A DNA stretch of 64,000 bases. Origin: an uncultured Clostridia bacterium (lineage in GTDB: Bacteria > Bacillota > Clostridia > Oscillospirales > Ruminococcaceae). Below the pieces are notes generated by a model, which was given only the letters and a program-made list of their open reading frames with translations, was not told the origin of the DNA and searched no databases. The position numbers and the translations under genes were made by a program. Shown here piece after piece: positions 39,689-49,478 of this stretch (the stretch's first letter is position 1; each line of letters begins with the position of its first letter). Location of the stretch: the NCBI GenBank assembly GCA_947625615.1, contig CANQPB010000007.1, positions 16,881 to 80,880 of the forward strand, in the 5' to 3' direction.

Positions 39689-42600
39689 TCACTCGGCGAG
39701 CTTTTTGGCGCGTTCCGTCAAAGCCTTATATCTTTCATCGCTCCTTGCGGGGTCGAACCATTCCCAGCCGCTCGGGGCGGTCATGGCGTAATAGATCATT
39801 CCGCTGTCCGAAAGCCAGCCGTCTATTGAGCCGTCGGCCTCTATCTCGCGCCTTGAGCCGTCGGGGAGCTCTATCACCGACTGCCCCTTGATGTAAACGA
39901 TGTTCCCGAAAACGGCCTCGTCGCCGAAGTTCAGCTTTTCGCCCTTGGGGATAGCCTTCCACTTCTCGGCGTAGTCGATCGCGAGCTCTAAATACTTATA
40001 GCCTTCCTCCCGCTCTCCGCCGCCGATGAAAGCCACCGCCGCCAAAAGACACGCCCTTGAAGCCCTCGCATAAAACGCCGGCGCGATTTCTCCGTTTCCG
40101 GCGGCCTCCATAAGGCGGTAGTTGTACAAAAACCTCTTTGCCCTTCTTATCGGGTCCCAGAAATGGTGGAAGCCCTTGGTCATCTGGTAAAGAAGGATAT
40201 TTATCGCGTTGCAGCAGCCCTCTAAATTCGCCTCGTTGTATTTTTCCCCGTCGGCAAGGCGATCTTCCTCCTGCTCGCCCATTATGGTATCATAGCGGGT
40301 TATCTTTTGAAACTTATGCTTAATTCCCGTGGCGTCGCTGAATATAACGGTCTTGCCCTCGCAGTCCTTGGCGTAAACATATTCCGCCGCGCCGACGTAG
40401 CCGTCCGTAAGGCCTAAATCTTCATAGCGCCGCCTCATGCCCTCCTCAATGGGCATATATCCCTCGCCGGTGCCCTCGTAAGAGGTCAGCTCGTAGGCGC
40501 TCTTAAAGCCCATTTTGGAGTATATCTCCACCTTTACGAGCCCGATTCCCGGCGCAAAGTAATATGTCCTTCTGCCGCCGCGATAGGACACCCCTTCGCC
40601 GAAGCCGTCGCATTCGGTATCCAACGCGAGGCAGTTTTCAAAGCTTCCCGCCTTTACCTCGACGGTTCCGGCGTCATCGCAGCTTATTTTTACCTTGAGA
40701 GCGTCGTCGAAATAATCCCTTGCTTCCTCGGAGCTGTAGCCCGGCTTCCACTGCTCGTCGAATATGCAGCCGGCGACGTCGTTCAGAATCATGTAAATGT
40801 GGTTCGAGAGCAGGCGGTCGTTGAGAGAGGTGCCGTCGTATCTCTTCCACTCAAAGCTGAATCTTCCGGAGTGCTGCAAAAGCGACGTCTTTCCGTCGTC
40901 GGTGCCGATCTCGAAGCGGTTAAAGAAGTTCCAAAGACCTATCGCCTCGCAGTCGGGGTTGAACACTTGATCCGTCTCGGTTATCCTCTTCACTACCGAA
41001 TATGCTGTCTCGGCGTGGGCCTTTTCATAAGGCGTTTTCGCAAGCTCTACCGCGCGCTTGGCATAGGGGCGGACGTCACGAATCTGCTCGTTGCCATCTC
41101 TGTTGCAGACGTAGTCGGCGCGGGTCTTTAAGATCATATCGAGCCAGGAGTTTTCGTCGTATTTTTTCCTGACGACTTCCGCGGTTGCAACGGCAACTGC
41201 CTTTTCGCCCCGGCAATAGGGAATGTCTATTTTCCAAGCAGCGGCGTATGTCTCGGGATCGGTATCCGAAATATATTCCCAGAAATTGCCCCTGTGGATA
41301 GGCAGCAGCCCCTCGCTGCCGGCCGTCTTATAGGATTTCAGCAGCGCGGCCTCGCAGACGCCCTCCGAGATTACCTCCTGCTTTATTACGCCTACGCCGC
41401 TTTTAAGCCAGCTGCGATATGTTACTCCCGATCCCTTTAGGCGGGAAGTCCAGATCTCGCAGCCCGTAAATTTTCCGGCGGGCACCTCTATGTCCGCGCA
41501 TTCCGATTCAAAGGTCAGCGTCGAGCCGTCTGAGGCGGTAAAGCTCTCGCCCGGTTTAATGTCGGCGGTCATCACGCCGTCGCAGCTAAAGAGGTTGTCT
41601 AAGATATAGCTGCTATGGCGGTTGTGGGAATAAAGCTCTCCGAAGTGGTTGTACCAGCACCAGCTGTCCCCAAGCTTCACTCCGCCCGAAAGGTCTACCT
41701 CGAAAGTTCCTCCCTGGAGATAGCGGTTCTGTTCGTCGCCTGTAAATTCCTCCGTCGCCGCCTTTTCAAAGTTCTCCTTTGCGTTGACTGCGGCGTAATA
41801 TAGGGGATCCTCCGGCTTTAAAAGCTTCAGCGCGTTGTCATAGGCCTCAGGCGCCTCGTCCTTATTTACGTATCTTATGCAGTGTGCATAAGACAGCCAA
41901 AGCTTGGCTATAGTGAGCCGAAAATCAGTAGGGTCGAGCGATGGTATCTGCACGTTCTTTATGTGATCGCATTTGCCTTTTCCCCAGTATTTCAGAAGCT
42001 CGCGGGATAAGAGGGAATACATCACCTCGTTGTTCTTGCCGAGCAGCGCGGCCTCCTTGATTCTCTCCAAAAGCTTGTCGTTCTTTTCGCCGGGTAGCCA
42101 CCAGTAGCCTCGCATCAGAACGTCTGCAAGGGCGTGATATTTTTCCCGGCATTCCGGCATGGTGTCTATGTCCTTTAATACGTCGTTATACACCTTGTCG
42201 AAGCCCTTTTTCGAGTTTTTGCGCTGCCAGCTTTTAACTTCCTCTATCTTCTTTTTTATCTTTGTGAGCAGGGTATCGTTTAATTTTTCGTCCATTGAAC
42301 AAAGCTCCTTTCGCATTTTACGTCTGCCGTCGTGAAGCTGCGATTTTACCGTTCCCACAGAAACGCCTATAAGCTTGGCTATCTGCTCCGCGGTCATATC
42401 CTCGTAGTAGTGCAGATAGACCACCTGCTTTGCGCGTTCCGGCAGCTTTCGCAGTCCCCGGCGCATAAGTCTTGCCTCCTCCTCGGTCATAAGCATCTGT
42501 TCGGGGTCGCATTCGTCGGCGCGGATATACTCCGCCCCTTTGATATCCTCAAGGCTGAGATAGTTTCTGAACCGTTTCACCATGTTGATCGAGCAGTTTT

Positions 42601-42841
42601 TTGCGATCCGGCATACCCACACGCCGAACTTTGCCGGCTCAATAAGCCGGTCGAGCTTAAGCCAGGCGGCCAAAAAGGCGTCCTGCGCGGCGTCCTCGGC
42701 TATATGCGCGTTATGTATCACCGAATACGCCGCCGCACGTGCGCGCTGCTCGTGGCGTCTGACGAGCTCGTCATAGGCGGTGGGGTCGCCCGAAAGCGTC
42801 AGAAGCACAAGGGTGCTGTCCGAACATTCGTTGTGAGGCAT
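39689..42841 (-). CDS. ECF-type RNA polymerase sigma factor with ~850-aa C-terminal extension
   Basis: N-term region 2 (YDELVRRHEQRARAAAYSVIHNAHIAEDAAQDAFLAAWLKLDRL) and region 4 (LRKLPERAKQVVYLHYYEDMTAEQIAKLIGVSVGTVKSQLHDGRRKMRKEL), then one uninterrupted extension. Confidence 0.88.
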   Translation of the reverse strand: MPHNECSDSTLVLLTLSGDPTAYDELVRRHEQRARAAAYSVIHNAHIAEDAAQDAFLAAWLKLDRLIEPAKFGVWVCRIAKNCSINMVKRFRNYLSLEDIKGAEYIRADECDPEQMLMTEEEARLMRRGLRKLPERAKQVVYLHYYEDMTAEQIAKLIGVSVGTVKSQLHDGRRKMRKELCSMDEKLNDTLLTKIKKKIEEVKSWQRKNSKKGFDKVYNDVLKDIDTMPECREKYHALADVLMRGYWWLPGEKNDKLLERIKEAALLGKNNEVMYSLLSRELLKYWGKGKCDHIKNVQIPSLDPTDFRLTIAKLWLSYAHCIRYVNKDEAPEAYDNALKLLKPEDPLYYAAVNAKENFEKAATEEFTGDEQNRYLQGGTFEVDLSGGVKLGDSWCWYNHFGELYSHNRHSSYILDNLFSCDGVMTADIKPGESFTASDGSTLTFESECADIEVPAGKFTGCEIWTSRLKGSGVTYRSWLKSGVGVIKQEVISEGVCEAALLKSYKTAGSEGLLPIHRGNFWEYISDTDPETYAAAWKIDIPYCRGEKAVAVATAEVVRKKYDENSWLDMILKTRADYVCNRDGNEQIRDVRPYAKRAVELAKTPYEKAHAETAYSVVKRITETDQVFNPDCEAIGLWNFFNRFEIGTDDGKTSLLQHSGRFSFEWKRYDGTSLNDRLLSNHIYMILNDVAGCIFDEQWKPGYSSEEARDYFDDALKVKISCDDAGTVEVKAGSFENCLALDTECDGFGEGVSYRGGRRTYYFAPGIGLVKVEIYSKMGFKSAYELTSYEGTGEGYMPIEEGMRRRYEDLGLTDGYVGAAEYVYAKDCEGKTVIFSDATGIKHKFQKITRYDTIMGEQEEDRLADGEKYNEANLEGCCNAINILLYQMTKGFHHFWDPIRRAKRFLYNYRLMEAAGNGEIAPAFYARASRACLLAAVAFIGGGEREEGYKYLELAIDYAEKWKAIPKGEKLNFGDEAVFGNIVYIKGQSVIELPDGSRREIEADGSIDGWLSDSGMIYYAMTAPSGWEWFDPARSDERYKALTERAKKLAE

Positions 42842-42938
42842 ATTGTTGACAATCCTTTCGTGAAAGCTTTCAATAATAAGACAGAAAAAATGCGAAAAAG
42901 GTTGGGAAAAAATAAAAAAATTTTACTGCGTGTTTTTT

Positions 42939-42967
42939 ATTATACAACATCGAGGCTAAGGGTTCAA
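42939..42967 (-). promoter_or_regulatory. Promoter of the ECF-fusion gene
   Basis: TTGAAC-17 nt-TATAAT on minus strand. Confidence 0.6.
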
Positions 42968-42984
42968 TAGAAATGTTTGGGGGA

Positions 42985-43105
42985 GATGTGGCCTAAACGG
43001 CCACATCAAGAAGATAGAAGTTAGAAATTAGAAGAGAAGTTAGAGTTTCAAGGTGTCGCCTGCGGCGACATATCTAAATATTACAAATAATGCGGCGGAA
43101 GGGAC
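42985..43105 (-). repeat. Dispersed repeat family R2, copy 2 (inverted)
   Basis: Reverse complement of the 30493-30616 unit with substitutions. Confidence 0.75.
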
Positions 43106-43159
43106 GCTCCCTTTGGGGGAGTATGTATGCAGCAGGTTTTATTTGCCTCGCTTCACTCA

Positions 43160-43500
43160 GCAAATCGGGGAAACCACGCTGCGCTCAGACTATAGCGGTT
43201 GTCGTACTGGCTGCGCGCAGCTGCTGCCGAGCCCATAGGGCTCGGCCAAACTAAAGGTCGTTTCTATAACAGGGTTTTCCCCATAGCCCCTTTCCGAATG
43301 CGAGGCGCCTGAAGCGCCTCGCCGGGGGGAACCCCGGCGAGGGTTCCCCCCGGCCCGAAACAGTCCACCGGACTGATTTCGGGCTCCCCTCCTGCGCTTT
43401 TTTTGTGAGAAAGATTTCGCAGTTTGCGGGCTGCGACCAGAGGCTGCTCGCCTCTGGACTCTCGCAAACCTTTTGAAAAAGGTTTGATCGAAAACTTTTA
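43160..43500 (-). repeat. Modular multi-hairpin repeat family R1, copy b (inverted), plus adjacent GCCGAGCCC module
   Basis: Minus strand AAAAGTTTTCGATCAAACCTTTTTCAAAAGGTTTG...CAGTCC-GGT-GGACTG...GGGGGGAACCC-TCGCC-GGGGTTCCCCCC...GCGAGGCGC..GGCGCCTCGC then GCCGAGCCC-TAT-GGGCTCGGC. Confidence 0.75.
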
Positions 43501-43578
43501 TCATATCACTCCCGCATCGCCCCCGCCGATTGACATTTCCTCGCCTCAATGCTATAATTCCCTAAAAGGAGGGGTACC

Positions 43579-44679
43579 ATGCCGGCCGTTTACATTCACA
43601 TTCCCTTTTGCCGCCGCCGCTGCAACTACTGCGATTTCTGCTCGTCGATCCATTCACCTGAAACCGCTGCCGCCTACGTCGACGCGCTCGTCCGCAACAT
43701 TCGCGCATATTCGCGCCTTTCCCTTGAAGCCGATACTGTTTACATCGGCGGGGGAACCCCCTCGCTGCTCACCCCTCGCGAAATGTCACGGATCCTTGAC
43801 GCCCTCCGCGAGAGCTTTTCCCTCTCCGACGGCGCCGAAATAACCGCCGAGGCCAATCCCGACACCGCCGATTACGACAAGCTCTCCGCATGGCATGACT
43901 GCGGCGTCAACCGCGTCTCCTTCGGCGTTCAAAGCTGTAAAGATTCGGAGCTTTACACGCTTGGCAGGCTTCACACCTTTACACAGGCGGCAGAGGCAGT
44001 GAGATCCGCCCGCCTCGCGGGAATCAAGAATATCTCCTGCGACCTTATGCTCGGCATTCCCGGGCAGACCCTTAAGACCGCAGAAGAATCGGTCAATGCC
44101 GTCTGCGACTTGGGGATAAAGCATCTTTCCGCGTATATGCTTAAGGTCGAGAGCGGCACCCCCTTTGACCGCCCCGAAATAATATCCTCCCTTCCCACCG
44201 ACGACGAGACCGCTGACATCTACCTGATGACGGTTGAAACCGCGGAAAATCGCGGTCTAATGCAGTATGAGATATCCAATTTCGCCGCCCCGGGATATCA
44301 GTCACGCCATAATTTAAAATATTGGCAGCTTGAGGAATACATCGGCTTCGGCCCGTCGGCGCATTCTCTTTTTGGCGGCCGCCGCTTTTTCGTCCCGCCC
44401 GATATCTCGGAATTCATCAATTCCGATCTTCAAAAGACCGAAACCGAGGACGCCTCGCCAGATTTTTTATTTGAGTACGTCATGCTCGGTCTTAGACTAT
44501 GTAAAGGCATTCAGCTTGACAGGCTTGGCCCCGCCCTGCCGAAAATTTTGCGGGCGGCAAAGCCGTTTGAGGCCGCGGGTCTTTTAAAAATCTCCGAAAA
44601 TAACCTCAGTCTCACCCGCGAGGGCTTTTTAGTTTCAAACGGGATCATCGGCGCGCTTACCGAAGTTTTAGAAAAATGA
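43579..44679 (+). CDS. hemW: HemW-like radical SAM protein (coproporphyrinogen III oxidase family)
   Basis: AVYIHIPFCRRRCNYCDFCS (CxxxCxxC), YIGGGTPSLL; TTGACA-17-TATAAT promoter at ~43529. Confidence 0.92.
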   Translation: MPAVYIHIPFCRRRCNYCDFCSSIHSPETAAAYVDALVRNIRAYSRLSLEADTVYIGGGTPSLLTPREMSRILDALRESFSLSDGAEITAEANPDTADYDKLSAWHDCGVNRVSFGVQSCKDSELYTLGRLHTFTQAAEAVRSARLAGIKNISCDLMLGIPGQTLKTAEESVNAVCDLGIKHLSAYMLKVESGTPFDRPEIISSLPTDDETADIYLMTVETAENRGLMQYEISNFAAPGYQSRHNLKYWQLEEYIGFGPSAHSLFGGRRFFVPPDISEFINSDLQKTETEDASPDFLFEYVMLGLRLCKGIQLDRLGPALPKILRAAKPFEAAGLLKISENNLSLTREGFLVSNGIIGALTEVLEK

Positions 44680-44768
44680 AACAATTTTCGGAAAAGGTAT
44701 TGCGTTTTTTTCGGATTTATGCTACAATTTCACTGTATGGAATACACATTTTGTCTGGAGGTTATACC

Positions 44769-45812
44769 GTGAAAAAAATACTGTCCGTTCTGGCCGCTGC
44801 CGCAGTCCTCGGAACAATGCTCGTCTCCTGCGGCGAAGAGTCCGTCGAAGACAATGTTTACATACCCATAAGAACAGGAAACGTCATAAATTATGAGACC
44901 GCTCACGCCATTGTCGGCACCCTTAAGGAGGAGGTCACTCTGCAGGGCACCGTCACAATGCCCTACACCATGGATCTCAGCTTCACCCGCATCGGCGGCA
45001 CCCTCGCCTCCGTCGACGTCCGCCAGGATCAGGAGGTTGCCAAGGGCGACGTCATCGCCGTCCTTAAGTCCGACGATCTTGAGGAGCAGATAACCGTTCA
45101 GAAAATCAAGCTCGATTCCGCGCAGGCGCTCTACGAGACCTTGCAGTCTCAGCATGCCGACGCCAACGATATCGAATTCGCGAGGATCGATTACGAGATA
45201 GAAAAAGGGGAGTACGACGCCCTCGTCGAAAACCGCGAGTATCTCACGCTGCGCGCCCCCTTTGACGGCAAGATAACCAGCGTGCGCAACTATCGCGGCG
45301 GCTCGTATATCGACGTGAATACCCCTGTCTGCACCATTTCTGATTCCTCCCGCTACCGCCTCACCGTCCCCGACTATAACGGTCAGCTTTCAAACGTCTC
45401 CTTCGGCATGAAGGTCGACATCGTCCAGGGCGCGATTATTTCGACAACCGGCAAGGTAGTCGACATGATCACCTCGGAGACCCCGCGCGGCTGGGGCGAC
45501 TGGGTCATGGGCGGCGGCGACATGCCCTCCGAATATATTAGCTATATCATTCAGACCGATGAAGATGTCACCTTCTCCGAGCTCGGCGGCGTGGACGTCA
45601 CCTTTACCACGCTTCGCCGCGACGACGCCGTGATCGTCCCCACCTCCGCGATCTACGAGGCCACCGACGCCGGCAACGTCACCAGCAACTATGTAAACGT
45701 CCTGATGAACGGCATAAAGGTACAGACCCCCGTCACCGTCGGCGTCATCTCCGGCGAAAGGGCGGAGATCCTGAACGGTCTCGAGGGCAACGAAACGCTC
45801 ATTCTGAAATAA
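44769..45812 (+). CDS. HlyD/RND-adaptor-like lipoprotein (GTG start)
   Basis: VKKILSVLAAAAVLGTMLVSCGEES lipobox; biotinyl-lipoyl-like LRAPFDGKITSVRNYRGGSYIDVNTPVCTI; RBS CTGGAGG before GTG. Confidence 0.78.
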   Translation: MKKILSVLAAAAVLGTMLVSCGEESVEDNVYIPIRTGNVINYETAHAIVGTLKEEVTLQGTVTMPYTMDLSFTRIGGTLASVDVRQDQEVAKGDVIAVLKSDDLEEQITVQKIKLDSAQALYETLQSQHADANDIEFARIDYEIEKGEYDALVENREYLTLRAPFDGKITSVRNYRGGSYIDVNTPVCTISDSSRYRLTVPDYNGQLSNVSFGMKVDIVQGAIISTTGKVVDMITSETPRGWGDWVMGGGDMPSEYISYIIQTDEDVTFSELGGVDVTFTTLRRDDAVIVPTSAIYEATDAGNVTSNYVNVLMNGIKVQTPVTVGVISGERAEILNGLEGNETLILK

Positions 45813-45832
45813 TTTACGACCAAAAAATCCAG

Positions 45833-45866
45833 CCTTCCCGAATCACCCCGGGAAGGCTGTTTTGTG
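45833..45866 (+). terminator. Rho-independent terminator
   Basis: CAGCCTTCCCG..CGGGAAGGCTG-TTTTG. Confidence 0.75.
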
Positions 45867-45892
45867 TTGGCTGAAAAGCAGAGGGTTGTCAG

Positions 45893-46253
45893 ATGAAAAA
45901 GTTTTCGCCGGCCTTTTTCAAAAGGACGCAGGGGTCGAGGGGCGTGCAGCCCATCGTCGCGCTCCGCAGAGCGCGAAATCCTCCGGGGCGTGCCGAAGCA
46001 GGCACGCCCCGGGATAATGCAAAGCGAAACGCAGGAGGGGGAGCCCGAAACAGTCCGGTGGACTGTTTCGGGCCGGGGGAACATGTTATATGTATTTAAA
46101 TATGTTTAGCCGAGCCCAATGGGCTCGGCAGCAGCTGCGCGTAGCCGGTTCGACAAGCGTCAAAGTCCGGGCGCAGCGTGGTTCCCCCTGCGAGGCGTCT
46201 TGGGCGCCTCGCAGCTCGGAAAGGGGCGCGGGGAAAACCCCGCAGGGGATTGT
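45893..46253 (+). repeat. Modular multi-hairpin repeat family R1, copy c, with internal GCCGAGCCC module
   Basis: AAAGTTTTCGCCGGCCTTTTTCAAAAGG..., TCGCGCTC-CGCA-GAGCGCGA, GCCCGAAACAGTCC-GGT-GGACTGTTTCGGGC, GCCGAGCCC-AAT-GGGCTCGGC, GCGAGGCG..CGCCTCGC. Confidence 0.75.
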
Positions 46254-46416
46254 CCCCGATTTGCAGAGCGCAACGCGAAAGAATACTGCAAAACCGTATT
46301 TTCGTATTGCTGACTTTCCCGATAGTCGTTATATAACCGTATGCTGTCAACATACGGCAACCGCTGCACCTAAAGTGCCGTGCCTAATTGCGACTTTGCA
46401 GCATACCTTTGGGAAC

Positions 46417-46530
46417 ACACCCCTCCCCTTGAGGGGAGGGGTCGCGCCGTTCGCCGCAAGGTGAACGGCCGGGTGACGGGGTGGAACCCCCTCTCCCTTT
46501 GCGAGGGAGAGGGGGCAGGGGGGTGAGACA
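46417..46530. repeat. GC-rich palindromic intergenic repeat
   Basis: ACCCCTCCCCTTGAGGGGAGGGGT ... GGGTGACGGGGTGG ... CCCCCTCTCCCTTTGCGAGGGAGAGGGGG. Confidence 0.65.
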
Positions 46531-46537
46531 GACAAAA

Positions 46538-46563
46538 AAGAGACGCCCTATAAGTGGGCGTCC
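46538..46563 (-). terminator. Rho-independent terminator of the 46575-47393 gene
   Basis: Minus strand GACGCCC-ACTTATA-GGGCGTC-TCTTTTTT. Confidence 0.75.
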
Positions 46564-46574
46564 CCTAAATAAAT

Positions 46575-47393
46575 TTACCCTATATTCAAGAACCTCAGGT
46601 AGTTCTTTTCCTTCATTTCGGTTATCGTCGAGGTTCGCCATTCGCCGTCGCCGAAGGTGTAGGAAATAGTCTTTCCGTCCACCCATCTGATGTCCGGGGT
46701 CACGCCTCTCACGTTGTGTATTGCCACGCGGGTGGTATATCCCACCTCGACGAGCGTGAAGTAGCGGTATTCGCGGTCGAGGTCGTTAGGCTCTACGACG
46801 ATCATCACCTTTCCGCGCGAGTTGTCCTGAACGTCAAGAATGTAGTAACGGTATTTCCCGTCAGGCGATACGCTCATGCTGTTGAGGTTCTCTATCTGCG
46901 CCATGTCGTACTGCTCGGTCACCTTTGCGGGGGCGTCGGCGTTTATCTTCGTCTCAACGGTCGAGCCGCCGAACAGCGTGCAGGCTATCCAGAAAACCAC
47001 AAGCCCGACTACGTACATCAGAATGTATATCGTGCCCATAATCACCTTTGTCGATTCTCCGGCAGAGCAGGCGAAGAACAGGATTATTCCCACCACGAGC
47101 GGCGGAACGAATATCACCGGTCGGGAGACGTTGAAGAGTATCAGTAAAAATACCGGCAGCAAAAGCAGCATGCCAACGATTCTCGTCGGAATCTGCTTGC
47201 GGGTGTAGATCATGAGTATAAGAAACAGAACGCTCAGGGCGATATATATGATATCGAACGCCCTTTCCGAGCGGAAGCGTATCTCATACAAAAACGTCCA
47301 CACCGAAAGGACAGTCACCATGCCTAAATAGGCGAGCGTCAGAAACGAAACCCCGAGCCTCAGCCATTTGTTTGACAGAATATTCTTGTTCAT
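46575..47393 (-). CDS. Hypothetical membrane protein
   Basis: N-terminal TM segments followed by soluble C-terminal domain; no family recognised. Confidence 0.6.
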   Translation of the reverse strand: MNKNILSNKWLRLGVSFLTLAYLGMVTVLSVWTFLYEIRFRSERAFDIIYIALSVLFLILMIYTRKQIPTRIVGMLLLLPVFLLILFNVSRPVIFVPPLVVGIILFFACSAGESTKVIMGTIYILMYVVGLVVFWIACTLFGGSTVETKINADAPAKVTEQYDMAQIENLNSMSVSPDGKYRYYILDVQDNSRGKVMIVVEPNDLDREYRYFTLVEVGYTTRVAIHNVRGVTPDIRWVDGKTISYTFGDGEWRTSTITEMKEKNYLRFLNIG

Positions 47394-47405
47394 GTTTACC
47401 TCCCG

Positions 47406-49214
47406 TTATGTGTCAAGCTTAAGCACGCTCATGAAAGCCTCCTGCGGGACTTCAACCGTGCCGAGCTGGCGCATTCTCTTTTTGCCCTCTTTCTGCTTTT
47501 CGAGGAGCTTTTTCTTTCTCGTGACGTCGCCGCCGTAGCATTTTGCAAGCACGTCCTTGCGGTATGCCTTAACGGTCTCTCTTGCGATTATCTTTCCGCC
47601 AATCGCCGCCTGAATAGGCACCTCGAACAGCTGGCGGGGAATATTCTCCTTAAGCTTTTCGCAGAGCCGCCTTGCGCGGTTATATGCCCTGTCCGCGTGA
47701 ACTATAAAGCTCAGCGCGTCGACTATCTCGCCGTTCAGCAAAAGATCCAATTTTACGAGCTTCGAGGGCGCGTAGCCGAGCATCTCGTAGTCGTATGACG
47801 CGTAGCCGCGGGTGCGGGATTTAAGCGTGTCGAAAAAGTCGTAGATGACCTCGTTCAGCGGCAGCTCGTAGTGAATGTCCACCCGCTTGTCGTCGATATA
47901 TTTCATGTCCTTAAAGACGCCGCGCCGCTCCTGGCAGAGCTCCATTATATTTCCCACAAAATCTGAGGGGGAGAATATGTGGGCGTTTATAATCGGCTCC
48001 TCCGCCGACTGTATCTGCCCCGGATCGGGGTAGTTTGTCGGGTTGTCGATATATCTCACCTCGCCGCTCGTCATCGTGACCTTATAGATAACCGACGGCG
48101 CCGTTGTTATAAGATCGAGATTATATTCCCTTTCAAGCCGCTCCTGAATTATGTCCATGTGCAAAAGGCCTAAAAATCCGCATCTGAATCCGAAGCCGAG
48201 CGCCACCGAGGTCTCGGGGTCAAAGGTGAGGGAGGCGTCGTTTAGGCGCAGCTTTTCAAGGGCGTCCTTGAGGTCTCCGTATTTCGCACCGTCGGCGGGG
48301 TAAATTCCCGAAAACACCATCGGCTGAACATTTCTGTATCCCGGCAGCGCCTCGGTGCAGGGGGCGAATGCGTTTGTGACGGTGTCGCCAACCTTGGTGT
48401 CGGAGATGCTCTTTATCGAGGCGGTTATATATCCCACCTCGCCGGCGCGGAGTATTCCCGAGGGAATAAGCTCCGTCGCGCCCATATAGCCGATCTCGAC
48501 CGTCTGGAACTGCGCGCCCGTCGCCATAAGCTTAATGGTGTCGCCGGCCTTAAGGGTGCCCTCCTCAACGCGGACGTAGATTATAACTCCCTTATAGGAA
48601 TCGTAAACGCTGTCGAAGATGAGGCATTTCAGTGGCGCGTCGGGGCTTCCCTTCGGCGGGGGAACGTCGGTGATGACGCGCTCCAAAACCTCGCGGATAT
48701 TGATGCCCTGCTTTGCCGATATCCTCGGGGCGTCCTCCGCCGGCAGGCCGATGACGTTTTCAATCTCTTTGATAACCTCGTCGGGATTGGCGCTCGGAAG
48801 GTCTATCTTGTTTATAACGGGCAGAACCTCCAAGTCGTGCTCGATGGCAAGATAGGTGTTCGCAAGGGTCTGCGCCTCAATTCCCTGCGAGGCGTCCACC
48901 ACAAGTATGGCTCCCTCGCAGGCCGCGAGCGAGCGGGACACCTCGTAGTTGAAGTCAACATGCCCGGGGGTGTCTATAAGGTTGAAGACATATTCCTCTC
49001 CCGAATCGGCAAGATATTTCAGCCTTACCGCTCTCGCCTTTATGGTTATTCCGCGCTCCCGCTCTATGTCCATGTTGTCTAAAAGCTGCTCCTCCATGTC
49101 GCGCTTGGCGACGGTTTCGGTCAGCTCCAATATTCTGTCTGCAAGGGTGGATTTTCCGTGATCGATATGCGCAATAATGCAAAAGTTTCTGATGTGTCCC
49201 TGATCCTGATTCAT
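47406..49214 (-). CDS. lepA: Elongation factor 4 (LepA GTPase)
   Basis: [72 protein letters not shown]-like C-terminus. Confidence 0.97.
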   Translation of the reverse strand: MNQDQGHIRNFCIIAHIDHGKSTLADRILELTETVAKRDMEEQLLDNMDIERERGITIKARAVRLKYLADSGEEYVFNLIDTPGHVDFNYEVSRSLAACEGAILVVDASQGIEAQTLANTYLAIEHDLEVLPVINKIDLPSANPDEVIKEIENVIGLPAEDAPRISAKQGINIREVLERVITDVPPPKGSPDAPLKCLIFDSVYDSYKGVIIYVRVEEGTLKAGDTIKLMATGAQFQTVEIGYMGATELIPSGILRAGEVGYITASIKSISDTKVGDTVTNAFAPCTEALPGYRNVQPMVFSGIYPADGAKYGDLKDALEKLRLNDASLTFDPETSVALGFGFRCGFLGLLHMDIIQERLEREYNLDLITTAPSVIYKVTMTSGEVRYIDNPTNYPDPGQIQSAEEPIINAHIFSPSDFVGNIMELCQERRGVFKDMKYIDDKRVDIHYELPLNEVIYDFFDTLKSRTRGYASYDYEMLGYAPSKLVKLDLLLNGEIVDALSFIVHADRAYNRARRLCEKLKENIPRQLFEVPIQAAIGGKIIARETVKAYRKDVLAKCYGGDVTRKKKLLEKQKEGKKRMRQLGTVEVPQEAFMSVLKLDT

Positions 49215-49478
49215 AATCAGACTCCCGATATAAATAGATAATATTTGAATGCGGTTAAATTTTTATGATTTGCAGAGAAATTATACCACAATTATTCAAA
49301 AAAGTAAAGCCCGGCAGGGGATACAATAACAAAACTCTGAAAAAATAATGAAAATAAAATGAAATCGCCAAATAATGTTTGCATTTTCTGAAAATAGTGC
49401 TATAATCATATTAAAGCAACAGGCGCGGCCGAAAGATCCGGCTTTGCGCCCTGTCTGAATTTTTCCGGAGGTCATGCA

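Noticed and set aside
45893-46099. MKKFSPAFFKRTQGSRGVQP... ORF (and the similar ORF at 36857..37120)
   Set aside because: Lies inside the R1 hairpin repeat; hairpin-constrained sequence with no conserved coding signal
46384-46686. Short ORF translating as ...PLPRKGRGGSTPSPGRSPCGERRDPSPQGEG
   Set aside because: Read-through of a palindromic GC-rich intergenic repeat, not a real protein
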